Of a stretch of DNA of 8,342 nt, positions 1-5,342 are shown piece after piece. A program made the position numbers and the translations under genes. The DNA lies in the NCBI GenBank assembly GCA_900538385.1, contig UWSO01000053.1:1-8342 (forward strand), written 5' to 3'. The notes beneath the pieces are model-generated. The model was not told the DNA's origin and did no database searches. It saw only the letters and a list, made by a program, of their open reading frames with translations. Numbering within the stretch: position 1 is the stretch's first letter; each line of letters starts with the position of its first letter. The stretch comes from an uncultured Porphyromonas sp. (GTDB taxonomy: Bacteria; Bacteroidota; Bacteroidia; Bacteroidales; Porphyromonadaceae).

Positions 1-106
1 AAGAGAAGTCTACCGAGCTTCCGAAACGAGAAAAAACTTCGCTTTTTGCTTGCATATGAACTTAGAAAGCAAAGGGTTACTCGTATCGTACTGTTTGTGT
101 GATGGA
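1..106. other. Gene-free edge sequence
   Basis: No convincing open reading frame, RNA gene or promoter is visible here. A single CTTCCGAA at 18-25 matches the core of the repeat array at 301-418 and may be an isolated copy. Together with the two arrays and the terminator it makes up the 578-bp gene-free stretch at this edge. Whether a neighbouring gene starts or ends just outside the window cannot be judged. Confidence 0.5.
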
Positions 107-282
107 TATGAGTTCCAAAAATAGTTCCCCTCTTGGAACTTTAAAGTTCCAAGGGAGGAACTCTTTAGTTCCAAGGAAGGAACTCATTAGTTCCAGCGGA
201 GGAACTTTTCGGTTCCAATAGAGGAATCGAAAAATCCCTAGGGAGGAATTCGAGATTTCTTAGGGAGCTATTTCTTTTTCTC
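107..282. repeat. 22-bp tandem array with alternating GGAAC/GTTCC arms
   Basis: Six units in exact 22-bp register run from 129 to 260, with a degenerate unit on each side. In the best part GGAAC starts at 135, 157, 179 and 201, and GTTCC starts at 124, 146, 168, 190 and 212, so complementary arms alternate every 11 bp. Each arm can therefore pair with the arm on either side, through a 6-nt loop. The unit at 133-152 is a perfect 20-bp palindrome centred on TTTAAA. Units at 217-260 drift to GAGGAAT-type arms. No protein-coding explanation fits a 22-bp period. I do not know its function; it resembles the minisatellites known from Porphyromonas intergenic regions, but that is only analogy. Confidence 0.9.
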
Positions 283-300
283 CACGGAAGAAAGAGAAAA

Positions 301-418
301 TTCTTCCGAAGCATCATTTCATTCTTCCGAAGTATTGTTTGATTCTTCCGAAGTATCGTTTGATTCTTCCGAAGAAATGGACATTTTCTTCCGAAGAGTT
401 TTGGGATTTCTTCCGAAG
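301..418. repeat. Six-copy TTCTTCCGAAG interspersed repeat, 21-22 bp period
   Basis: Identical 11-bp cores TTCTTCCGAAG start at 301, 322, 343, 364, 386 and 408, giving spacings of 21, 21, 21, 22 and 22. Spacers are 10-11 bp and AT-rich; those after the second and third cores (TATTGTTTGA and TATCGTTTGA) differ by one base, while the others vary. The core contains CTTC-C-GAAG, a small dyad with one central base. The period is close to two turns of B-DNA, so all cores would face the same side of the helix. The array lies beyond the hsp20 terminator and directly follows the GGAAC/GTTCC array. Confidence 0.9.
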
Positions 419-466
419 AATTGGAAACTAGATGCGAGACGTTAGGGTGGGGCAATCGGTACGATC

Positions 467-513
467 AAAAAGGCAAGTAGCCCCACTCGGTGCTTAGACC
501 AAGCGGGGCTACT
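467..513 (-). terminator. Intrinsic terminator downstream of hsp20
   Basis: Perfect 9-bp arms AGTAGCCCC (476-484) and GGGGCTACT (505-513) enclose a 20-nt loop. On the minus strand the stem is followed after four bases by TTTTT (467-471). This is a standard rho-independent layout about 65 bp beyond the hsp20 stop codon. No equivalent T-run follows the stem on the plus strand, so it acts in the minus direction. Confidence 0.75.
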
Positions 514-538
514 AGGTGTGTGTTAGACTTTTATGGTG

Positions 539-563
539 AGACTAGAGCCTGTGGCTCTGGTCT
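539..563 (-). other. Hairpin just after the hsp20 stop
   Basis: Arms 539-549 and 553-563 pair over eleven positions with one mismatch (543/559) around a 3-nt loop, the core being AGAGCC-TGT-GGCTCT. It begins 15 bp after the hsp20 stop codon. No T-run follows on either strand, so it is not a typical terminator by itself. It could protect the mRNA 3' end or act together with the terminator at 467-513. Confidence 0.5.
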
Positions 564-578
564 AGCGGAGTGACGCTA

Positions 579-1010
579 CTACTCGATAGTGATAGAGCGA
601 CGAGCCTTCTGCTGCTCCTCTTCGCTGATCTTGGGAATCGAGAGGGTGAGGACGCCGTCGGCCATGCGTGCCTGGATGCGCTCCTCATCTACATTGTCTG
701 GCAGGATGAGAGTCTGCTCGAACTTGCTGTAGGAGAACTCGCGACGTAGGTAGCGACTCTGCTCGTTGTCGTGCTGCTCCTCCTCGTGGTGGCGCTCCAT
801 GGAGATGACTAGGTCGTGCTCCTCATTGATCTCTATGTTGAAGTCTTCGCGCTTCATACCTGGAGCTGCTAGCTCTACGCGAAACTCCTCGGGAGTCTCT
901 AGTACGTTGATAGCGGGTGCGGTAGCGTTGGGTCTTACCATCCAGTCGCTGTCAAAGAGGTCGCTCCATAGTGTGGGTCTCCAGTTGTTGTCTCTTCTTG
1001 ATAGTGTCAT
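579..1010 (-). CDS. Small heat shock protein, Hsp20/alpha-crystallin family
   Basis: This is an ATP-independent cytoplasmic holdase chaperone of 143 residues, the usual size for bacterial Hsp20. The N-terminal arm (about 1-32) carries WRPTLWSDLFD, resembling the P-x-x-D-lF segment of bacterial members. The alpha-crystallin domain spans about 33-128 and includes APGMKREDF (49-57) and the diagnostic A-x-x-x-x-GVL-x-L motif at 115-123 (ARMADGVLTL). The C-terminus ends with the I-x-I oligomerisation motif, I140-T-I142. A stretch rich in His, Glu and Gln (74-84) sits in the middle loop. The ATG at 1010 fits the family start. It is separated from the upstream ABC genes by 145 bp and has its own terminator, so it is probably its own transcription unit. 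Identity is secure; the client proteins and the regulator are unknown. Confidence 0.95.
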   Translation of the reverse strand: MTLSRRDNNWRPTLWSDLFDSDWMVRPNATAPAINVLETPEEFRVELAAPGMKREDFNIEINEEHDLVISMERHHEEEQHDNEQSRYLRREFSYSKFEQTLILPDNVDEERIQARMADGVLTLSIPKISEEEQQKARRSITIE

Positions 1011-1049
1011 AGCAGTATTGATTTTAATAGGTGTTTATGTACTTACTCT

Positions 1050-1084
1050 GTGCAGGGGCTCCGATCTCTCAGGGTGACCTGCAC
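1050..1084 (-). promoter_or_regulatory. Inverted repeat in the probable hsp20 leader
   Basis: GTGCAGG (1050-1056) and CCTGCAC (1078-1084) are perfect 7-bp arms around 21 nt. If transcription starts near 1095 the hairpin would lie in the 5' untranslated RNA, 39 nt before the start codon. The start codon itself is not sequestered by it, so a simple RNA-thermometer reading is not supported. Confidence 0.35.
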
Positions 1085-1096
1085 TAACTATCTAGC

Positions 1097-1130
1097 AAAG
1101 GGTAAGCCAACGGCTGGAAGTGCGACAATT
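1097..1130 (-). promoter_or_regulatory. Tentative hsp20 promoter
   Basis: On the minus strand a TACCCTTTG (plus 1096-1104 region) resembles the Bacteroidota -7 element TAnnTTTG but has one extra base between TA and TTTG. A TTG lies about 21 bp upstream, inside the palindrome at 1121-1137, where a -33 element would be expected. The match is imperfect and no better candidate was found between the two genes. If it is right, the palindrome overlaps the -33 region and would be an operator. Confidence 0.3.
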
Positions 1131-1137
1131 TGTCGCA
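1121..1137. promoter_or_regulatory. 17-bp perfect palindrome, candidate operator
   Basis: TGCGACAA-T-TTGTCGCA has perfect 8-bp arms around one central base. It lies 18 bp past the stop of the ABC ATPase gene and 110 bp upstream of the hsp20 start. No T-run follows on the minus strand, which argues against an intrinsic terminator. It does not match the CIRCE heat-shock operator. I infer a dimeric repressor or activator site for hsp20, but a terminator-like hairpin for the ABC operon is the alternative. Confidence 0.45.
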
Positions 1138-1155
1138 AAGAGGAGGCTGGCGGAG

Positions 1156-1902
1156 TTACTCAGATCGCTTGGCTCCGCGGGCTAACTGGTAGAAGACCTC
1201 GTCCATCGAGTCGCAGTCAAATTGTCGCTTTAAGGCTCGTGGGGTGTCTAAGGCTTTGATTTGCCCGTCTACCATGATGGAGATGCGGTCGCAGTACTCC
1301 GACTCGTCCATATAGTGTGTGGTGACGAAGACGGTGATGCCCTCGGCGGCAGCGTTGTAGATAAGCTCCCAGAAGCGTCGCCGTGCCACAGGGTCTACAC
1401 CTCCCGTAGGCTCATCGAGGAAGACTATCTTGGGGCGGTGAAAAATGGCGACGGAGAAGGCTAACTTCTGCTTCCAACCGAGGGGTAGGCTGCCCACGCG
1501 GAGCTTGCGCTGATCGTAGAAGTTGAGCTCCTCGAGGAGTCGCTCCATACGGCTCTGTATGATGCGTCGCGAGAGCCCGTAGATGCGTCCGTAGAGGAAG
1601 ATATTCTCCTCGACAGAGAGGTAGTCGTAGAGGGAGAACTTCTGACTCATATAGCCGATGTTGCGCTTGATCAGCTCGGTCTTTTTGCGCACATCATACC
1701 CCGCTACTTCGGCATAGCCTGAGGTGGGCTTGAGCAGTCCGGTGAGCATACGTATGGCGGTGCTTTTGCCAGCACCATTGGCTCCTAGGAAGCCGAAGAT
1801 CTCGCCCGGCAAGACGTCGAAGGTGATCTCGTCGACAGCGGTGAAGTCGCCGAAGCGCTTGGTGAGCTTATTGGCCAATATACTATACTCGGTGGAGGGC
1901 AT
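1156..1902 (-). CDS. ABC exporter ATPase, equivalent to the second half of YbhF
   Basis: This 248-residue cytoplasmic nucleotide-binding subunit belongs to an ABC-2 type exporter. Visible motifs are Walker A GANGAGKS (40-47), Q-loop Gln87 in YMSQKF, Walker B ending in Asp163-Glu164, D-loop GGVDP and switch His196 in VTTHYMDE. The signature is LPLGW (139-143) instead of LSGGQ, a variant I associate with the C-terminal nucleotide-binding domain of YbhF-like proteins. It has no membrane segments. The ATG at 1902 lies 3 bp after the preceding ATPase stop, which implies translational coupling. The two probably form a heterodimer in which this subunit supplies an intact Walker A, Walker B, Q and H set. 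It is the last gene of the block: no permease gene follows, although two normally do. The substrate cannot be read from the sequence. Confidence 0.9.
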   Translation of the reverse strand: MPSTEYSILANKLTKRFGDFTAVDEITFDVLPGEIFGFLGANGAGKSTAIRMLTGLLKPTSGYAEVAGYDVRKKTELIKRNIGYMSQKFSLYDYLSVEENIFLYGRIYGLSRRIIQSRMERLLEELNFYDQRKLRVGSLPLGWKQKLAFSVAIFHRPKIVFLDEPTGGVDPVARRRFWELIYNAAAEGITVFVTTHYMDESEYCDRISIMVDGQIKALDTPRALKRQFDCDSMDEVFYQLARGAKRSE

Positions 1903-1905
1903 GTG

Positions 1906-2841
1906 CTAGGACTCTTGAGAGATGATGAGGAAGTAGTCCTCGATGGAGGGGGGAATCTTACGAATGTCTAGTCCCTTGACGCCCTGCTCTAGGAGGCGCG
2001 TGTGGATCTCCTCAGGGGAGATGAGCTGCTCGTCGAAGGTGAAGTGGTGCGCTTCGCCAAAGGCAAAGCTGCTGAGCACGCCGTTGAGGCTGCGCAGCTT
2101 GAGGAGTAGGTCGCCCATGTCCTCTGCGGTAGCGGACCAAAGGGCACGATCCATGTTTGATACGAGCCCGTCGGGGGTGTCTATGGAGAGGATCTGGCCA
2201 TCTTTCATCAAGGCTACTTGGTCGCATAGCACCGCCTCGTCCATGTAGGGTGTGCTGACGATCATCGTGATCTCGCCTTGCTCTCGTAGCTTGGAGAGCA
2301 TCTGCCAGAACTCACGCCGCGAGACGGGGTCGACGCCTGTGGTCGGCTCGTCGAGGAGGAGCAGTCGAGGTTTGTGAATGAGTGCGCAGGAGAGAGCTAG
2401 CTTTTGCTTCATACCGCCTGAGAGCTTGCCGGCGGGACGCTTTTCGAAGGGGAGGAGCATCTTATAGATGTCCTCGATGAGGTGATAATTCTCCTCGACG
2501 GTCGTCTTGTAGACGGTGGCGAAGAACTCGAGGTTCTCCCGTACGGTGAGGTCTTGGTAGAGGGAGAAGCGCCCGGGCATGTAGCCGATCTGATGACGCA
2601 GCGGACGGTAGTCGCGCTTGACATCGTGCCCTAAGACGGTGACCGCGCCAGCGTCGGGGTTGAGGAGCGTGGCGATGATGCGTATGAGGGTTGTCTTGCC
2701 GGCTCCGTCGGGCCCGATGAGTCCTAGCAGCTCGCCCTCACGGACGCTGAGGTCGATGCCCTGAAGCGCAACGGTCTTGCCAAAGCTCTTGCATACGCCC
2801 TGACAAGAAACTGCTGGTTGGGTCGCCTGCTCTAAAGACAT
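1906..2841 (-). CDS. ABC exporter ATPase, equivalent to the first half of YbhF
   Basis: This 311-residue ABC ATPase has Walker A GPDGAGKT (43-50), signature LSGGM (140-144), Walker B ending in Asp164-Glu165 and D-loop TTGVDP. Two positions depart from consensus. The Q-loop glutamine is Gly90 (YMPGRFSLY), and the switch histidine is Pro198 (VSTPYMDEA). Residues after about 225 form a C-terminal extension of the kind following many drug- and polysaccharide-export ATPases. In E. coli YbhF the two domains are fused in one chain; here they are separate genes with a 3-bp gap. The gene starts at ATG 2841, 4 bp after the adaptor stop, so the three genes are almost certainly co-translated. It likely works with the next ATPase as the degenerate half of a heterodimer. 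The exported substrate is unknown. Confidence 0.9.
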   Translation of the reverse strand: MSLEQATQPAVSCQGVCKSFGKTVALQGIDLSVREGELLGLIGPDGAGKTTLIRIIATLLNPDAGAVTVLGHDVKRDYRPLRHQIGYMPGRFSLYQDLTVRENLEFFATVYKTTVEENYHLIEDIYKMLLPFEKRPAGKLSGGMKQKLALSCALIHKPRLLLLDEPTTGVDPVSRREFWQMLSKLREQGEITMIVSTPYMDEAVLCDQVALMKDGQILSIDTPDGLVSNMDRALWSATAEDMGDLLLKLRSLNGVLSSFAFGEAHHFTFDEQLISPEEIHTRLLEQGVKGLDIRKIPPSIEDYFLIISQES

Positions 2842-2845
2842 AGGT

Positions 2846-3766
2846 CTACTGCTGCTGGTCTAGTACCACACGTCCATACTGTCCGATGCGTAGCTTGCCG
2901 TCGTTGGGGACGCGTACCTTGATCGCATAGATGAGCGAGGCGCGGGCGTCGGGGGTCTGTATGTTCTTTGGGGTAAACTCAGCTCGGTCGGAGATCCAGA
3001 CCACTTGACCTGTGTAGGCTTGCGCCTCTTCCTCGCCCATATCGCTATAGACGGAGACTTGCTGGCCGAGGGTCACATGCTCTAGTTGCTCTGCTGTGAC
3101 GTAAGCGCGCAGATACATCTGCTTGAGGTTGGCTAGGCGAAAGAGCGGCATACCCTGTCCTGCGAGCTCGCCCTGATGGAGGTAAACGGTGAGCACCGTC
3201 CCCGAGATAGGCGCCTTGATGAAGCTTCGAGAGATCATCTGGTCGACCTGGCTCTCCTGTACGGTGAGTGCGTCACCGCTGCCCGTGGCGGAGCGGTTTT
3301 GCTGTCCGATGGTAGCTCGTGCGGCAGCTATCTGCCCTTTGACAGCAGAGATCTTAGCCTCGATTTCGTCAAGCGTGCGCTGAGCCATGACGCCACGAGC
3401 CACGAGCGGGGCGTAGCGGTCACGCTCTTTGTTAAGTGCTTTAAGCTGAGCCGCTAGAGGGGCTACCTGTGTCGCTGCATTGGTGTGCCCCGCCGCATTG
3501 ATTGTCGCCTGCTGCGTGTCGACGAGGTCTTTCTGTAGCGCGAGGAAGGTAGTGTCGATCAGTCCTACGACCTGCCCCTCCTCTAGCTGATCCCCCTCAG
3601 AGACGTCTAGACGAAGCAGCTCGCCCGAGGTGACGGCTGAGACAACGATCTCCTCTGCCTCAAATATCCCTTGGGCGGAATAGTCGCTGCTGTGATCTTT
3701 GCACCCCCATGAGAGTAGGAGGGTGAGAAAGAAGAGGTAACCTATATATCGCTTAGCTTGTGTCAT
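2846..3766 (-). CDS. HlyD/YbhG-like membrane fusion (adaptor) lipoprotein
   Basis: This is a periplasmic adaptor linking an inner-membrane exporter to the outer membrane. From ATG 3766 it has 306 residues. A basic, hydrophobic leader ends in LLLSWGC with candidate lipid Cys22; the tryptophan before Gly-Cys makes the lipobox non-ideal. Then come a first lipoyl half (about 36-72, EAEEIVVSAVTSGEL), an Ala/Gln/Glu-rich coiled-coil hairpin (about 78-178), a second lipoyl half with FIKAPISGTVL, and a beta-barrel region with the AEFTPKNIQT segment typical of YbhG-like adaptors. An in-frame TTG at 3778 would add four residues, but ATG 3766 gives a cleaner signal peptide. It precedes the two YbhF-like ATPases by 4 bp. 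No TolC-type outer-membrane gene is present. The family is clear; the substrate is not. Confidence 0.9.
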   Translation of the reverse strand: MTQAKRYIGYLFFLTLLLSWGCKDHSSDYSAQGIFEAEEIVVSAVTSGELLRLDVSEGDQLEEGQVVGLIDTTFLALQKDLVDTQQATINAAGHTNAATQVAPLAAQLKALNKERDRYAPLVARGVMAQRTLDEIEAKISAVKGQIAAARATIGQQNRSATGSGDALTVQESQVDQMISRSFIKAPISGTVLTVYLHQGELAGQGMPLFRLANLKQMYLRAYVTAEQLEHVTLGQQVSVYSDMGEEEAQAYTGQVVWISDRAEFTPKNIQTPDARASLIYAIKVRVPNDGKLRIGQYGRVVLDQQQ

Positions 3767-3802
3767 CTTATTTGCCAATGAGAGAAAAAGGGAAGGGACG
3801 TA

Positions 3803-4540
3803 TCAAAGGTAAAGAAAGTTTTTGAGAGAGAGGGGTATATCGCCGCTCAGTTCTTCACGGGGACCTTGCCATGCGACCTCTCCTTTGTCTAGATAGAGGA
3901 TATGGTTAGCGATAGTCTTGATGGAGTTCATGTCGTGCGTATTGACGACTGTCGTGATCTGATACTCCTCGGTGAGCTCTTTGAGTAGCTTATCTATCGA
4001 TGCCGAGGTGGTGGGGTCTAGTCCAGAGTTTGGCTCATCGCAAAAGAGGTAGTGCGGGTTGAGCGCCACGGCACGAGCTATGGCGACACGCTTCATCATA
4101 CCGCCACTGATCTCAGCGGGGAACTTACGCTGAGCGCCCTCTAGTCCGACCCGCTCTAGGAGTGCCATAGCGTGTGCCTTGCGCTCTCGAGGTGATAGCT
4201 TGGAGAAGAGCTGTAGTGGAAAGAGGACATTCTCCAAGACGGTCATACTATCGAAGAGTGCGGAGCCCTGAAAGAGTACGCCCGTAACCTGTCGTAGTCG
4301 CTTGAGCTCCTCCTTAGACAAGAGCATCATGTTGTGCCCAGAGAAGAGTATCTCGCCCGATGTAGGCTGTATGAGACCTATGAGACTCTTGAGCAAGACG
4401 GTCTTGCCCGCACCACTACGCCCGATGATGCAGTTGATGTTTCCCGGCTTAAAGGTGGCATTGATCTCATTCAGTACGACCTTGTCGTCAAACGCCTTGC
4501 AGAGTCTTTTGACCTCTATGATCTTAGTCCTTTCTCCCAT
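3803..4540 (-). CDS. mlaF: MlaF-like ABC ATPase of a lipid-transport system
   Basis: This ATPase powers MlaE-type phospholipid transport between inner and outer membranes. From ATG 4540 it has 245 residues: Walker A GRSGAGKT (40-47), Q-loop Gln91, signature ISGGM (144-148) followed by MKRVAIARA, Walker B ending in Asp168-Glu169, and switch His202 in NTHDMNS. The SGGM-x-KR signature and the SGLDP D-loop fit the Mla family. An ATG at 4576 would add 12 residues and overlap mlaE by 32 bp. I prefer 4540 because it lies 4 bp after the mlaE stop and starts close to the family's usual IEVK beginning. The permease partner is the adjacent upstream gene. The MCE protein MlaD, which normally accompanies this pair, is absent from the window; an adaptor gene follows instead. 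Confidence 0.9.
   Translation of the reverse strand: MGERTKIIEVKRLCKAFDDKVVLNEINATFKPGNINCIIGRSGAGKTVLLKSLIGLIQPTSGEILFSGHNMMLLSKEELKRLRQVTGVLFQGSALFDSMTVLENVLFPLQLFSKLSPRERKAHAMALLERVGLEGAQRKFPAEISGGMMKRVAIARAVALNPHYLFCDEPNSGLDPTTSASIDKLLKELTEEYQITTVVNTHDMNSIKTIANHILYLDKGEVAWQGPREELSGDIPLSLKNFLYL
3804..3811 (-). promoter_or_regulatory. Candidate internal -7 element before the adaptor gene
   Basis: The minus strand reads TACCTTTG, an exact TAnnTTTG match, formed by the last codons and stop of the MlaF-like gene. It lies about 38 bp before the adaptor start. No convincing TTTG is seen at the -33 distance, so it could be chance; an exact six-base match is expected a few times in a window of this size. 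If active it would let the export genes be expressed apart from the lipid-transport genes. Confidence 0.3.
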
Positions 4541-4544
4541 GGCC

Positions 4545-5300
4545 CTACATAAACAATAGACTGGTGAGTACGACATCGGCTAGGAGGATCAGCACGCAGC
4601 TAGAGACCACCGCATTGGTGCTGGCGCGTCCTACGCCGAGGGCGCCCCCCTTGACCGTATAGCCGAAGTAACTAGCACCCGATGAGATGATGAAGGCGTA
4701 GACGAGCGACTTGACGATCGAGTAGAAGATATTCTGCATCTTAAAGAATGTCTGCAGTCCCATCTCAAAGTCCGAAGGGGTGATCGTCGGGATAAAGTAA
4801 GTCGCCAAGTATCCACCTACTAGCCCCGTAGCCATGCTGATAACGCTCAGTACAGGGATGAAAAGCATCAGCCCGAGGATCTTGGGGAGGATCAGGAAGT
4901 TGGCGGAGTTGACACCCATAATCTCCATCGCGTCTATCTGCTCCGTCACGCGCATGGTAGCTAGCTCGGAGGCGATACTAGAGCCTACCTTGCCTGCGAG
5001 GATAAGACACATGATAGAAGAGGAGAACTCGAGAAACATGATCTCCCTCCCTGCGTAGCCGATGGTAAAGCGAGGTATGAGCGGTGAACTCATATTGATC
5101 GAGAGCTGGATCGTGATCACCGTGCCAATGAAAAAACTGATGATCACCACAATCCATATCGAGTCGAGCCCATACTTAGCCATCTCTCGGATCAGCTGCT
5201 TGAAGAAGATACCCCACTTCTTAGGCCTTCTGAAGACTTGTGCCATGAGGAGCGTGTACTCACCCATGACACTGAGTGCATTGCCGATTGGATTAGCCAT
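4545..5300 (-). CDS. mlaE: MlaE-like ABC permease of a lipid-transport system
   Basis: This inner-membrane permease has 251 residues, the usual MlaE length. An amphipathic N-terminal segment (about 1-45) precedes hydrophobic segments near 47-66, 88-103, 139-170 (long, probably two passes or a re-entrant hairpin), 192-212 and 231-250. The family's most recognisable motif is present: ELATMRVTEQIDAMEIMG (112-129), the cytoplasmic coupling segment that contacts the ATPase. In Mla systems the permease dimer works with MlaF and an MCE ring to move phospholipid or other hydrophobic molecules across the periplasm. The ATG at 5300 follows the transporter gene upstream by 42 bp, and mlaF begins 4 bp after its stop. 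No anomaly is seen in the protein itself. The direction of transport cannot be inferred. Confidence 0.92.
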   Translation of the reverse strand: MANPIGNALSVMGEYTLLMAQVFRRPKKWGIFFKQLIREMAKYGLDSIWIVVIISFFIGTVITIQLSINMSSPLIPRFTIGYAGREIMFLEFSSSIMCLILAGKVGSSIASELATMRVTEQIDAMEIMGVNSANFLILPKILGLMLFIPVLSVISMATGLVGGYLATYFIPTITPSDFEMGLQTFFKMQNIFYSIVKSLVYAFIISSGASYFGYTVKGGALGVGRASTNAVVSSCVLILLADVVLTSLLFM

Positions 5301-5342
5301 AACTTAGCGGACTCGGACGGTTTTTAGGATTTCTCCTCTCCC

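Noticed and set aside
129..260. Series of sigma-E-like -35 sites (GGAACTT)
   Set aside because: GGAAC is part of a regular inverted array, no -10 partners or downstream genes occur at suitable distances on the plus strand, and the motif is generic.
107..418. CRISPR array
   Set aside because: The repeated cores are 5-11 bp and spacers 6-11 bp, far shorter than CRISPR repeats and spacers, and no cas gene is present.
301..418. Resemblance of TTCnnGAA-type motifs to heat-shock elements near hsp20
   Set aside because: That element belongs to eukaryotic heat-shock factors; the array also lies downstream of hsp20, past its terminator.
165..455. A 96-residue minus-strand reading frame with a heptad-like LRKNQTI repeat
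   Set aside because: It is produced by the 21-bp stretch of the repeat array (21 bp being seven codons). The frame is not kept through the 22-bp units, it runs beyond the hsp20 terminator, and it has no start context or family resemblance.
766..1077. Plus-strand reading frame opposite hsp20
   Set aside because: It is Ser/Leu-rich low-complexity translation antisense to a clear alpha-crystallin protein, with no recognisable domain; the other plus-strand frames opposite the ABC and Mla genes are the same kind of shadow.
1121..1137. CIRCE (HrcA) operator upstream of hsp20
   Set aside because: CIRCE has TTAGCACTC and GAGTGCTAA arms separated by nine bases; this palindrome has different arms and a one-base centre.
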